From the NCBI GenBank assembly GCA_007751255.1, contig CP036296.1, positions 2,666,001-2,730,000 on the forward strand: a stretch of DNA of 64,000 nt, in the 5' to 3' direction. Source of the stretch: Engelhardtia mirabilis. Its GTDB lineage: Bacteria > Planctomycetota > UBA1135 > GCA-002686595. The translations under genes were made by a program, and so were the position numbers. Position 1 is the first letter of the stretch. The number at the start of each line of letters is the position of its first letter. Below the pieces are notes generated by a model, which did no database searches, was not told the origin of the DNA, and worked only from the letters and a program-made list of their open reading frames with translations. Shown here piece by piece: positions 1 to 8,647 of the stretch.

Positions 1-1
1 C

Positions 2-406
2 GACCTGCGCCGCTCGCCGCGCCTGGCCCTGGCGAGCGCGCGCCTCACCGGCCAACAACTCGCCGCCCTCGATCGCGACGCCCCTGAACGCATCGCCGTG
101 CCCAGCGGCAGCCGCCTGAAGGTCAACTACGAGCCCGGCCGTGCGCCCCAACTCGCCGCGCGCATCCAGGAGCTATTCGGCCTGCGCGCGACCCCGCGCG
201 TGGGCGGCGGGCGCGTGCCCGTGGTCATGCAGTTGCTCGCGCCCAACGGACGGCCCCAACAGGTCACCGACGACCTGGAGTCCTTCTGGGCCAAGACCTA
301 CTTCGACGTGCGCCGCGAGCTGAAGCGCCGCTATCCGAAGCATTCCTGGCCCGAGGATCCACTCAACGCCGAGGCCGAACGCAGACCGGGCCGACGCCGC
401 AAGTGA
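2..406 (+). CDS. hrpB: ATP-dependent helicase HrpB, C-terminal fragment (5' end outside window)
   Basis: The gene enters from the left edge, so only the last 134 residues are visible. They read as the HrpB C-terminal domain: a 'VPSGSR' stretch, then 'GGRVPVVMQLLAPNGRP', 'VTDDLESFWAKTYFDVR' and 'RYPKHSWPEDP', a signature I recognise from the C-terminal region of bacterial HrpB (a DExH-box RNA helicase-like protein). The tail ends in a basic 'RRPGRRRK'. The helicase core motifs are upstream of the window and cannot be checked. HrpB proteins are cytoplasmic nucleic-acid helicases whose cellular role is poorly defined. The next gene converges from the right after about 40 bases. Confidence 0.85.
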   Translation, partial: DLRRSPRLALASARLTGQQLAALDRDAPERIAVPSGSRLKVNYEPGRAPQLAARIQELFGLRATPRVGGGRVPVVMQLLAPNGRPQQVTDDLESFWAKTYFDVRRELKRRYPKHSWPEDPLNAEAERRPGRRRK

Positions 407-446
407 CGGCGCCTGCCCGGGACTGCCTCGGCGGACCGAGCGCGCG

Positions 447-3400
447 CTACGGAACCAAGGTCACCGACACCGCCTCGCTGGTGAAGACCGGCGCGAAGCC
501 CGAGTCCAGCTCGACGAAGGCGTGGTGTAACACCAGGCCCGCGAGGCTCGGGTCGAGCCCCGTCGGAACGTCGATCCGGGCCCAGGCGTCGCCCTCGGCA
601 TCCAGGAGGCCGAGAGTGCCGACGAAGGGCGCCTGGTTCGGACCCGTCAGCATCGCGAGCAGGTAGGCGTCGACCTCGAGCGGCAAGACCAGCCCGCCGA
701 GCGCGATGCCCGGACTCGTGCCCGTGGCGCTGCCCAGCACCAGGTACGGCGCAGCGGCCGAGCTCTGCGGCCTGTCGAGCCCCAACACAACGTTCGAGGG
801 CGACGCGAGGGAGACCTCCGCGGGTCCGCCGACCAGGTCGTCGGGATCGAGGCGCACGACCGTCGCCGTTCCGCTCGGCACGATCTTCGTCGCGTCGAGC
901 AGGGCCAGGACCTCGCCACCGTGGACGGCGAGGTTGCGGGCGCGGTCGCCCTCGGAGCCGCCGTCGAGCAGCGCGGTCCAGAGGGTCACGCCGCTCGCGG
1001 TGTCGAGGGCCTGGACCTCGGCCTGGCCGTCAGTGCGCTGGAGACTCAAGTAGAGGATCGCTCCGCCGGCGCCGGGGGTCGTGTCGAGCAGGGCCCGGGG
1101 GTCGGCCGCGTCGCCCAGTACTCGCTGCCAGGTCGCGGTGCCGGTCGCGAGGTCGAAGCCCGAGGCCAGGACGCGCGGCGCCGCTTGGCTCTGCGGCGCC
1201 TCGACCACCGCCGCGAGGGTGCCGCGGCCCTCGTCGAGCACCAGCTCACCGAAGTTGTAGAAGCCCGTGGGGAAGGGATCGATGGCCACGCCCCAGGCCG
1301 GCGCGCCGGTCACGCTGTCGATGCGCGCGAGCACCACGTGGGCGGGCGTCTGGGTGGTCCCCAGGTACTTGCCCAGGACGTAGGTGTCCGCGCCGTCGCC
1401 GCCGAGGGTCAGGTCCATGGGGATCGGATTGCCCAGCTCGACCCCGGGGGCGAAGTCCGAGTCCGTGAGCAGATGGGCTGCGATCAGGGCGCCGCTGGAG
1501 AGGTCGCGGACCACCACGCGGAACTCGTCGATCGGGATCTGCGCGCTGACCAACGTCGACACGCGCCCCCCCGGCCTGTCGACGGCGAGGGCCGAGGCGA
1601 ACCAGGTGTCGAAGCTGCCGACGGGCCAGCCCTCCGTCCAAAGGATGTTCCCCCCGAAGTCGGTGGCCACGATCGCCGTGTCGGTGGCGGACGGATTCTG
1701 GTCGAAGAGGCCGACGGTCATCGGCGTCAGGCCTGGCTCCTCGACGACGGCCAGGTCGCGGGGCTGACCCATGCCGGGCAGATCGATGGTCCACAGGGAC
1801 TGACCGGTGGCGCCGTCGAGGGCCGCGAGCTGGCTGGGTACGAAGGTCGACTGACCGTCGCGCACCAGGAAGACCGTCGAGCCGTCGTCGGTGGCGGCGA
1901 GGGGCGTGCCCGCGCCGAAGTTCACGAAGTCAAAAGGGTTGAAGCCCAACGGGACCTGCCACGCGAGGACCCCGCTGGCGAGGTCGATGGCGGCCACGGT
2001 GCGCTCGGCGTTGGAGCCGATCACTGAGGCAAAGGACCGCGGCGAGCCCTCCGGCGCGATCAACGCCTCCGCCCGCGGAACCACGGCGTCGAAGGCCTGG
2101 ACGTTGGCCCAGACCGACTGGCCCGCGTCGGCGGTCCAACTGCGCACACCGAGGTCCGCGCTGTCGTCCTGAATCGAGCTCATCGCCCGCGCCGCGACCA
2201 CCAGAGGCGTCCCCGCGAGGTCGACGAACTCGGCCCCGGCGATGCCGATGTAGTCGACGTCGCTCGCAACCGTCTGCGTCCATCCGGCGGCGCCGTCGAC
2301 GGTGCTGAACACGTGGACCGTGGAGTCGTCTCCGGCGACGAAGCCGGGGGTGGAGGTGGAGTCGTAGTGGACCGCGCCGAGCTGGCTGACGGGCTCCACG
2401 CGCAGGTGCAGGAAGCCGCCGTTGCGCGCGGGCGGCCCCGCCGGGACGGACCACTGGACCACTCCCAGGGTTGGACGCACCGCGTGCAGCTCCAGGGGTG
2501 CCAGGATCCCCTGGTCCATGTCTTGGGTGACCGCGATCAGGTCCGGCCCGACCGGGTCGTAGGCCAGGCGCCGCACGGCATTGGGCAGCTCCGCGACCCA
2601 CTGGACCGAGCCGTCGGCCATGGCCAGGCTGACGAGGTTCTCGGCGAACCCGTTGGTCGGGCGCGAGCCGACGAAGACGCGCGAGCCGTCGGGCGACATG
2701 CAGATCGCCTGGGTCACGGCCTGGTCGAGGATCGGCGCCAGGTTGCGCGTGAACAGGACGTTGCCGGTCGCGCCGTCGATCCCGAGCACGCGGTCGTTGG
2801 CCAGGGGGCCGACGCCCTCGAGCAGGACCGCCAGGCGCGTGCCCGACACGTCGCTGGCAAACGCCACGGGCGAGGCGTCGCCGGGCAGCTCACGGGCCCA
2901 GATCGAGGCGCCCGTGGCCGGGTCGTGGGAGACGAGCAGGTTCGAGGGCGAGTTGCGCTGGAGCAGGGAGAAGACCCGCGAGCCGTCCGGCGGGCCGGTC
3001 AGGTCCAGCACCGGCTGGTAGGGCAGTGGGTTGAAGCCGAAGGGGTTCTCGAGCACCACCGACCAGGTCTGGGTGCCCCCGTCGATGCGCACGATCCGGA
3101 TGTCGCCGTCCAGGCTGTGGGCCGACGCGAAGACTCCTTGCCCCTCGGCGGGGACGAACATCCCGGCTGCCAGGTAGATCGAGTCGGTCGCGACCCAGCT
3201 CCATTCGACCGACCCGTCGGGGGCCAGGGAGGTGACGAAGGGCAGGCGATCGAGCCCCTGGGCGGAGTAGGAGCTGCCCAGGACGATCGTCGAGTTGCCG
3301 CGGCTCGCGGTCAGAAGCGGCACGTCCTGGAGCTCGGCCCCCAGGGGGATCGGCGTGGCGCCGACCAGGGCCACGTCCTCGTCGAGGGACTGGCCGGAGG

Positions 3401-3470
3401 CGGGGACCGCGACCGCGGCCAGCGCGGCCGTGAGGCGGAGGAGTCGGGTGGGGGCGTGGCGCTGAGTCAT
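447..3470 (-). CDS. Large secreted PQQ-like beta-propeller protein
   Basis: A 1007-residue protein with a clear Sec signal peptide (basic 'MTQRHAPTRLLRL', then an Ala/Val-rich core ending near 'VPASGQS'). The mature part is built of many repeats around 'G.T.W...L', such as 'DGATGQSLWTIDLPG', 'DLASGVLAWQVPLG' and 'DSVTGAPAWGVAID', the pattern of PQQ/quinoprotein-like beta-propeller blades. There are no catalytic quinoprotein residues I can name and no CxxCH haem motif, so an enzymatic role is unsupported; an extracellular structural or binding role is more likely. The last 45 residues ('GLDPSLAGLVLHHAFVELD...') resemble a C-terminal module also present on two other secreted proteins in the window (11434-12474 and 36061-38832). 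It appears monocistronic. Confidence 0.8.
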   Translation of the reverse strand: MTQRHAPTRLLRLTAALAAVAVPASGQSLDEDVALVGATPIPLGAELQDVPLLTASRGNSTIVLGSSYSAQGLDRLPFVTSLAPDGSVEWSWVATDSIYLAAGMFVPAEGQGVFASAHSLDGDIRIVRIDGGTQTWSVVLENPFGFNPLPYQPVLDLTGPPDGSRVFSLLQRNSPSNLLVSHDPATGASIWARELPGDASPVAFASDVSGTRLAVLLEGVGPLANDRVLGIDGATGNVLFTRNLAPILDQAVTQAICMSPDGSRVFVGSRPTNGFAENLVSLAMADGSVQWVAELPNAVRRLAYDPVGPDLIAVTQDMDQGILAPLELHAVRPTLGVVQWSVPAGPPARNGGFLHLRVEPVSQLGAVHYDSTSTPGFVAGDDSTVHVFSTVDGAAGWTQTVASDVDYIGIAGAEFVDLAGTPLVVAARAMSSIQDDSADLGVRSWTADAGQSVWANVQAFDAVVPRAEALIAPEGSPRSFASVIGSNAERTVAAIDLASGVLAWQVPLGFNPFDFVNFGAGTPLAATDDGSTVFLVRDGQSTFVPSQLAALDGATGQSLWTIDLPGMGQPRDLAVVEEPGLTPMTVGLFDQNPSATDTAIVATDFGGNILWTEGWPVGSFDTWFASALAVDRPGGRVSTLVSAQIPIDEFRVVVRDLSSGALIAAHLLTDSDFAPGVELGNPIPMDLTLGGDGADTYVLGKYLGTTQTPAHVVLARIDSVTGAPAWGVAIDPFPTGFYNFGELVLDEGRGTLAAVVEAPQSQAAPRVLASGFDLATGTATWQRVLGDAADPRALLDTTPGAGGAILYLSLQRTDGQAEVQALDTASGVTLWTALLDGGSEGDRARNLAVHGGEVLALLDATKIVPSGTATVVRLDPDDLVGGPAEVSLASPSNVVLGLDRPQSSAAAPYLVLGSATGTSPGIALGGLVLPLEVDAYLLAMLTGPNQAPFVGTLGLLDAEGDAWARIDVPTGLDPSLAGLVLHHAFVELDSGFAPVFTSEAVSVTLVP

Positions 3471-3876
3471 GGTGATTCCTCGGGGGCAAGGGAAGGGATC
3501 GCAGGGGGCCTGGTCGCCAGGCGGGCCGTCGTTACCGCGACACTGGGGTCAATCGCCGGTGCGTGGGGAGTCAGGCCCGCTGAGCATCGCAGCGGATTGC
3601 TGCTCGTGGGAAAGGCGGGGCTGTAATTCGGCGCGCGACGAAACGACTGAACCGACTCCCCTCGACCGTCCTCCCCCGATTCTCGGGGCTGTGCCCCTCT
3701 TGCGAGCGGTGGCCTTCCCACGCCCGACCGAGGGCCTAGTCGGCGCGACGGTCGCGCGCATCCGTCTCGACCGGGCCGCTCGCGACCTGGAGGGAACCCG
3801 CCCCCGACCGGAAGGCCGCCCGAGGTCGAGCGTCCCAGCGAGTCGAGCCGGACCGCGCGCGTTCGGCCCGCTCGAC
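3471..3876. other. Intergenic stretch without a convincing gene
   Basis: About 400 bases upstream of the propeller gene. Open frames cross it on both strands, but their composition (Arg/Pro-rich) is what GC-rich noncoding DNA gives. It presumably carries the promoter of the leftward gene at 3470; I see no confident -35/-10 pair. Confidence 0.4.
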
Positions 3877-4464
3877 ATGAGGTCGACCCTCGCGCGCCTC
3901 GCGAAGGTCGCTGCTGCGCCCCCAGGACTCGCCCTCACGCGGTACGTCGCGACCGGCGCGTACTGGAAGTACCGAATGACCCGTCGGCACGAGATCGTCG
4001 AGACCCTCGATCGACCGACCCCTGTCCTCGGGATCGAGGACGACTCGATCATCCTCCCCGGCGGGCGGCACCTCGCGATCCCGGGCGCGCCGCTGTCCCA
4101 GTCCGCCACAATCGTCGCTTGGGAGACTTCGCGCCATGGACTCGAGCTCGGCCCGGACGGTCGGCAACGGGGCTTGATCGAGGTCTTCCGCCCCAGCGGC
4201 ACACCGCGGATCCGGCGCCACCTGGCGCGGGTGCCGGTCTTCGAGCTCGTCGCGCAGCTGGAGGACGAAGCAACCCGCAAGTCTCCCGGGCGGGCGACGG
4301 TTGTCCCCTTGGGGTCCGAGGAGCCCGCCCCGGCGAAGGGCCGCAGTAGCGATGGGGCCGCGGATCCACTCGCCCTCCAGAGGTGCCAAGACCCCTGGAC
4401 GGGTGCATGGGGGTCGGCAGAGCCCCCCGCAGCTCCTTGCTCCGCCCAGTCTCGCTCTGCATGA
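3877..4464 (+). CDS. Hypothetical protein, possibly degraded
   Basis: I do not recognise this. The frame from the ATG at 3877 gives 195 residues. The middle ('ALTRYVATGAYWKYRMTR', then 'PTPVLGIEDDSIILPGGR', 'SQSATIVAWETSRHGLEL', 'RVPVFELVAQLEDEA') has a balanced, protein-like composition, while the last 60 residues are low-grade Pro/Ala/Arg sequence. That contrast suggests a real gene whose 3' end has decayed, or a chance frame. It stops at the base before the AbiE operator dyad and has no visible ribosome binding site. Confidence 0.3.
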   Translation: MRSTLARLAKVAAAPPGLALTRYVATGAYWKYRMTRRHEIVETLDRPTPVLGIEDDSIILPGGRHLAIPGAPLSQSATIVAWETSRHGLELGPDGRQRGLIEVFRPSGTPRIRRHLARVPVFELVAQLEDEATRKSPGRATVVPLGSEEPAPAKGRSSDGAADPLALQRCQDPWTGAWGSAEPPAAPCSAQSRSA

Positions 4465-4465
4465 T

Positions 4466-4484
4466 TGTCCAAAATATTTGGACA
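4466..4484. promoter_or_regulatory. Operator-like inverted repeat at the head of the abiE operon
   Basis: A perfect 8-bp dyad, TGTCCAAA-ATA-TTTGGACA, sits just before the antitoxin ATG at 4492. It is AT-rich in an otherwise very GC-rich neighbourhood. AbiEi antitoxins are known to repress their own operon by binding inverted repeats in the promoter, so this is the obvious candidate operator. A TTG at 4465 would put the dyad inside the reading frame; the dyad is the reason to prefer the ATG at 4492. Confidence 0.6.
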
Positions 4485-4491
4485 TGCGTGC

Positions 4492-5100
4492 ATGAACTAC
4501 CGAGATACTCAACAGGCCCGACGCGCCCTGGCCAGCACCGCTGCCGATCAAGGTGGCTACTTCACTGCCAAGCAGGCGACCGCAGCTGGCTATTCGCGTC
4601 AGCACGTCAGCTACCACGTCGCTGCCGGCAACTTCGAGCGCGTTGGGCGGGGGCTCTTCCGCCTTCCGACGATCCCGCTCGACAGTCACGACGACCTGAT
4701 CCAGCTGTCCCTCTGGAGCCGAGGCCGCGACGACCTCCCGCAGGCGGTCGTGTCGCACGAGTCGGCGTTGTCGCTCCACGAGCTCAGTCAAATCCTGCCG
4801 GGCAAGGTCCATCTGACTGTCCCCACGAGCTTTCGCAAGCAGCCTCCAAGCAACTGCGTCCTGCACCGCGGTGTCGTCGGATCGGACGACCGGTCGCAGT
4901 GGACGGGGTTCGCCGTGACGACGCCACTGCGCACGCTCGTCGACATTGCACGGACCCGCGAGATCTCTAGTGCGCAGCTCGGCCTGGCCGTCGAGGACGC
5001 CCTCGATCGCGGGCTGGTTCGTAGGCGTGCGATACGAGCTGTGGTCGCCGGCAGCGCCGATCTGGAGCGGCTCGAGGAGGCCCTGATCGCGATCGACTGA
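4492..5100 (+). CDS. abiEi: AbiEi-type antitoxin / autorepressor (type IV toxin-antitoxin)
   Basis: A 202-residue protein. Residues about 10-60 ('GGYFTAKQATAAGYSRQHVSYHVAAGN', then 'RVGRGLFRLP') are the winged-helix N-terminal domain typical of AbiEi/AbiEi_4 antitoxins. The rest follows the family pattern: 'AVVSHESALSLHELSQ', 'KVHLTVP', 'VTTPLRTLVDIA' and a basic C-terminus. In this family the protein both neutralises the AbiEii nucleotidyltransferase without stable binding and represses its operon. The toxin gene starts 6 bases after the stop. A TTG at 4465 would add 9 residues but overlaps the dyad at 4466-4484; the ATG at 4492 fits better. There is no clear Shine-Dalgarno, so a short or nearly leaderless mRNA is possible. 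Confidence 0.85.
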   Translation: MNYRDTQQARRALASTAADQGGYFTAKQATAAGYSRQHVSYHVAAGNFERVGRGLFRLPTIPLDSHDDLIQLSLWSRGRDDLPQAVVSHESALSLHELSQILPGKVHLTVPTSFRKQPPSNCVLHRGVVGSDDRSQWTGFAVTTPLRTLVDIARTREISSAQLGLAVEDALDRGLVRRRAIRAVVAGSADLERLEEALIAID

Positions 5101-5106
5101 ACCGTC

Positions 5107-5967
5107 ATGACCAAGCAGTACGACGACCCGGTTGCGTTCCGAGCGGCACTCCTCGCGCGGCTGCGGAACGTCGCCGCGGAACGGGGTCAGGCGATCCAGG
5201 ATCTCCAGCTCCGGCTCCTGATCGAGCGCCTGCTCGCCCGACTCTTCATGGATCCCGATCCGCCGTGGCGTCTCAAGGGCGGGTTCGCGATGGAACTGCG
5301 CTATCGGCCTCGCGCACGAACGACGCGAGATCTGGACCTCACGATTCGCACAGTCGAGGCGGACTCGAACGCCACAGGGATCGACGAGATCCGCGATGCG
5401 CTCCAGGAGGCCGCGGAGTTTGACCTCGGTGATCACTTCGAGTTCCGAATCGGCGGGTCGACACGCGCACTGCCGGGGGCGCCCCTCGGTGGGGCCACGT
5501 TCCCCGTCGACGTCGTCCTGGCCGGCCGCTCCTTCGGCCGCTTCCAGATCGATGCTGGCCTGGGTGATCCGACCGGTGGGGCGGCAGAGCAGCTTCACGG
5601 CGACAACCTGCTGGCATTCGCAGGGATCGAACCGGTGACCGTACTCGCGGTGCCGAAGCCGCAGCAGTTCGCGGAGAAGCTGCATGCCTACACGTTCCCG
5701 TGGACAGGGCGCGTGAACTCACGCTCGAAGGATCTGGTCGACCTCGTGCTGCTCATCGAACGGGGCGACCTCGTACAAGCCGAAGTAGCCGCCGCCGTGG
5801 CCGAGACCTTCGCGAGGAGAGCGACGCATGAGCTGAGCGTGCCCATCCCCGCGCCCCCGGCGATCTGGCAGATCGAATTCGAGGCGATGGCGAAGCAGGT
5901 GGAACTCAGCGCAGCCACGCTCGAAGTGGCTTTCGAGAGGCTCGGTCAATTCGTGGGCGGGTTGTGA
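5107..5967 (+). CDS. abiEii: AbiEii-type nucleotidyltransferase toxin
   Basis: A 286-residue protein of the AbiEii/AbiGii family (MNT/DNA polymerase beta-like nucleotidyltransferase fold). Residues 56-62 'LKGGFAM' hold the GG of the GS-like motif, and 'RTTRDLDLTI' (72-80) gives the DxD metal-binding pair D75/D77. The downstream conserved motifs are visible as 'EKLHAYT' (190-196) and 'SRSKDLVDL' (205-213). Known members act on tRNA or nucleotides to stop growth, often as phage defence; the substrate here is unknown. It is cotranscribed with the antitoxin, with a gap of 6 bases. All key residues are intact, so the toxin should be active. Confidence 0.88.
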   Translation: MTKQYDDPVAFRAALLARLRNVAAERGQAIQDLQLRLLIERLLARLFMDPDPPWRLKGGFAMELRYRPRARTTRDLDLTIRTVEADSNATGIDEIRDALQEAAEFDLGDHFEFRIGGSTRALPGAPLGGATFPVDVVLAGRSFGRFQIDAGLGDPTGGAAEQLHGDNLLAFAGIEPVTVLAVPKPQQFAEKLHAYTFPWTGRVNSRSKDLVDLVLLIERGDLVQAEVAAAVAETFARRATHELSVPIPAPPAIWQIEFEAMAKQVELSAATLEVAFERLGQFVGGL

Positions 5968-5996
5968 GGCGCGAGCGCTGGGACTGCACGGCCGAT

Positions 5997-6011
5997 CCAG
6001 CGGAACGCTGG
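5997..6011 (+). terminator. Short hairpin after the abiE operon
   Basis: CCAGCG-GAA-CGCTGG, a perfect 6-bp stem with a 3-base loop, lies 29 bases after the toxin stop and is followed by 'CTTT'. It is a plausible terminator for the toxin-antitoxin operon, although the T-run is short. Confidence 0.5.
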
Positions 6012-6260
6012 CTTTGACCTCCACCCCGCGATCGAGCCCTGAGCGAGGCGTGAGCCGGGTTCACTACAGTCCGAGGGAGCGGCTGATGGACCTGAGGGCT
6101 CGACGCGGCCTAGCTTCTGCGACGCCCTCGGTCAGATTCAGTCTCACGCCAGTCATCATGGACCTGCAGCCTGGAGTGGAGATGCTCGATCCGTTCGTCG
6201 AGCGGCGGAGCTCTGCCGGCAACCGATCGAGCACATGACGCCGCTCCAACGCCCACTCCC

Positions 6261-7124
6261 ATGCCCCAAGTCGACGAGCAACTGAAGCGCGGGCGCGCGC
6301 CGCGCGGGCGCGGGCTCCTCGAGTCGGCGCTGTCCGTCGTGCACTCGGGTAGCTGGATGGCCCGCCTGTGGGGGCTCTGGCCGGGCTCGACCCGGGTGCA
6401 GGTCGTGCGTCACGAGCTGGGCCTACTCCCGCCCGGCTCCCCCCGCCTCCTGGTGGCGTTCCTGTCGGACATCCACATCGGTCCGACGACGCCGCCCGCG
6501 CTCCTCGACAACGCTTTCGAACTCGTCGAGCGTGCGACCCCCGACGTCGTCGTCCTGGGCGGCGACTACCTCTTCCTGAGTGCGACCGACGCGCGATTGG
6601 CGGAGCTGGAGCGGCGCGTCGGCAACCTCACCGCTCCCGTCAAGCTCGCGATTCTCGGGAACCACGACCTCTGGAGCGACTTCCGCGCGATCGAACGCGC
6701 TCTGGAGCGGGGCGGGGCCGAGCTGCTCACGAACCGATCGCGGCGACTTCCAGCGCCCCACGAAGAGGTCGCCTTCGTCGGACTCGACGAGCCGCAGTGG
6801 GGAGTCCCCGACCCGAACGCCGCCGTGGCGCACTGCGGCGACGCGGCGCTGCGGTTGGGGGTCTGCCACTCCCCGGATGGTCTGGATCTGCTCGCCGACG
6901 CCGGGCTCGCCCTGCTCCTGTGCGGGCACACCCACGGAGGTCACATCGCGACCCCCTGGGGGGCGCCCTTCGTCCCAGGCCGCGCGGGCCGGCGCTATCC
7001 CCACGGCCTCCACCGAGTCGGCGAGACACACCTCTATGTCTCCCGTGGCCTGGGCGGCATCAGCATTCCCTTCCGCACCTGGGCTCCACCCGATGTCGGA
7101 ATCATTGAGCTGAGAGGTGTCTAG
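6261..7124 (+). CDS. Calcineurin-like metallophosphoesterase (YkuE/YaeI type)
   Basis: A 287-residue protein with the complete dinuclear metallophosphoesterase signature: 'FLSDIHIGP' (DxH, D70/H72), 'VVLGGDYLF' (GD, 101-102), 'LGNHDLW' (GNHD, 133-136), 'VCHSPD' (H203) and 'CGHTHGGH' (GHTH, 222-225). Length and motif spacing match the YkuE/YaeI group, many of which act on lipid-linked phosphates such as UDP-diacylglucosamine or on phosphodiesters; the substrate cannot be read from sequence. Residues 30-42 are moderately hydrophobic and could give membrane association. The gene is preceded by nearly 300 bases without a supported gene and appears monocistronic. Confidence 0.86.
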   Translation: MPQVDEQLKRGRAPRGRGLLESALSVVHSGSWMARLWGLWPGSTRVQVVRHELGLLPPGSPRLLVAFLSDIHIGPTTPPALLDNAFELVERATPDVVVLGGDYLFLSATDARLAELERRVGNLTAPVKLAILGNHDLWSDFRAIERALERGGAELLTNRSRRLPAPHEEVAFVGLDEPQWGVPDPNAAVAHCGDAALRLGVCHSPDGLDLLADAGLALLLCGHTHGGHIATPWGAPFVPGRAGRRYPHGLHRVGETHLYVSRGLGGISIPFRTWAPPDVGIIELRGV

Positions 7125-7669
7125 CTCATTGGCGTCCGCGCCGCTGGCCACGATTCCGTGGCCGAGACAAGAGACTCGAGCAACTGCTGCGCTGATCGAA
7201 CTCAGGCGTACTTCTCCGCGGACTCCTCATGAGGTCCCATGGTCGTCGTACTCGACGAAACACCAGCTAGGTGATCCGAGCCGTGGCATTGCTCATACTC
7301 TGCCCCAGAACACGGCGATCGAATCGAAGGCGCGACAGGTCATGGCGGGTTCACCCTCCCAAGGATGTCCGCCCTCCTGAGTCGCGTCACCTCGGTGCAC
7401 CCGCGCTCGATGTAGCGGCTGGTTGAGAGTCCAGAGTCGAGTAGCTCCTGAGGCGAGCTCTGCAAGCTGCACAGGAGCCTGAGGGTCAAGCACGAGTTCT
7501 GGGCCACGACGCAGGTTGAGGGGCTGGCTGGCTTCCGAACGCACCTGCTCGAGGCCTCGCGGGGGAGGGCATTCCACCGCCGGTCGGCAACCGGTAGCCT
7601 CGAGCCCTCTTGGACGTCCGGTCGAAGCCACGACTGACGATGCGCGTGGGGGTGACCAACAGGGAGCGG
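7125..7669. other. Intergenic stretch, nothing recognised
   Basis: About 540 bases between the phosphoesterase and the next gene, somewhat less GC-rich than the surroundings. Short open frames exist on both strands, but none has a convincing start, composition or domain. The upstream part of the following gene's promoter must lie at its right end. Confidence 0.4.
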
Positions 7670-8557
7670 ATGAAGCACTACACAGTGGATGGTGAACGGT
7701 CGAGGCGGTCGGCGACGCGTCCCTTTGAACTCGGCTGGTCGGGGCGGCTCCTCTCGGTACTGGCGGTGCTGGGATCTGCTTTCGCAGGCGGCCTTGTTGC
7801 CGTCGCCATTCTCGGTGGCCCGGCGCTCGACACCGATCTGAGCACTCGCCCATCCAGCGGTCCTCGGACGAGCGCCGCGCCGAGCGATGGCAATGAGCTC
7901 GACCAAGACCCCGTACGCCAGCAGGTGGCTGTGCTCGAGACGCCTGCAGTCGACCAGCGCACGGCACGCGACTTCCTTTCCGGTCGATCTGACGGTGAAG
8001 CCTACATCGCCGAGTTGGAGAGGAACGGGATCGACGTCGACGGTCTCCCCGCGCTCGAGCCGATCGACGCCGTGCTCCCGGAACTCGCGGATCGAAGCCG
8101 GCGATCGGAAGAGCGGATTGATGGGTTCATTGACGACATCGTCAATTGGACCGAGGGTGCTTCGGTCGAGCAGCTCGCACGGGACTTGCTCCTGAACCTG
8201 CGCGGGAAGGAGATCCCGCTGCCCGAGTTCGAGGCCGCTGCCGAGGTCTACAACGATGAGCTTCGCGGCGCCGCGCGCGCCGAGGCGGTGGCGAGCAATG
8301 CTGCAATCGACGTGGCCATGTCAGGCGGTGACTACGTCCTGTCGCCGTACCTGCACCTACCCGGTGCCGTTGAAGCCCACAGCACCAACCGCGGCGGGCG
8401 CATCTTTCACACGAGATCGAGTCAGCTGCGCGGATGGGTCATGACCGTCGCCCTCGACTCGGAGCGTTATGGGTTCTTCAAGGAGGCCACGGAGCGTAGA
8501 GCCGAGGCCAGCGATGCCAGGTTCCATGGGATGCAGGACTTCATCGACTCCTGGTGA
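7670..8557 (+). CDS. Single-pass membrane-anchored hypothetical protein
   Basis: I do not recognise a family. From the ATG at 7670 the protein has 295 residues: a basic cytoplasmic stretch, one transmembrane segment ('LLSVLAVLGSAFAGGLVAVAI', near residues 28-48) and a soluble exported domain rich in acidic helices ('IAELERNGIDVDGLPALEP', 'RSEERIDGFIDDIVNW', 'EQLARDLLLNLRG'). The C-terminal third ('GGDYVLSPYLHLPGAV', 'RGWVMTVALDSERYGFF') looks like a beta-rich domain. I chose 7670 because AGGGAG lies just upstream. In-frame starts at 7640 (ATG) and 7610 (TTG) have no ribosome binding site. Base use is less GC-biased than in neighbouring genes, which could reflect transfer or weak constraint. 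Confidence 0.6.
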   Translation: MKHYTVDGERSRRSATRPFELGWSGRLLSVLAVLGSAFAGGLVAVAILGGPALDTDLSTRPSSGPRTSAAPSDGNELDQDPVRQQVAVLETPAVDQRTARDFLSGRSDGEAYIAELERNGIDVDGLPALEPIDAVLPELADRSRRSEERIDGFIDDIVNWTEGASVEQLARDLLLNLRGKEIPLPEFEAAAEVYNDELRGAARAEAVASNAAIDVAMSGGDYVLSPYLHLPGAVEAHSTNRGGRIFHTRSSQLRGWVMTVALDSERYGFFKEATERRAEASDARFHGMQDFIDSW

Positions 8558-8647
8558 CCTCTCGGGCGCTCCGCTCCAGCCCGCGACGTAGGGCCGCGCG
8601 GACGCGCGCTCAGAGCCCGTCCGCTCGATGTAGCGCAGTCTCGCTGA

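Noticed and set aside
4465-4491. TTG start extending AbiEi by nine residues
   Set aside because: The extension would be encoded by the operator dyad and adds nothing conserved to the winged-helix domain.
3736-5685. Long open frame on the minus strand across the AbiE genes
   Set aside because: It is the antisense shadow of two recognisable toxin-antitoxin proteins; composition is Arg/Asp/Gln-rich with no domain.
6014-6238. 74-codon frame between the toxin and the phosphoesterase genes
   Set aside because: No ribosome binding site, no similarity, and composition typical of noncoding DNA here.
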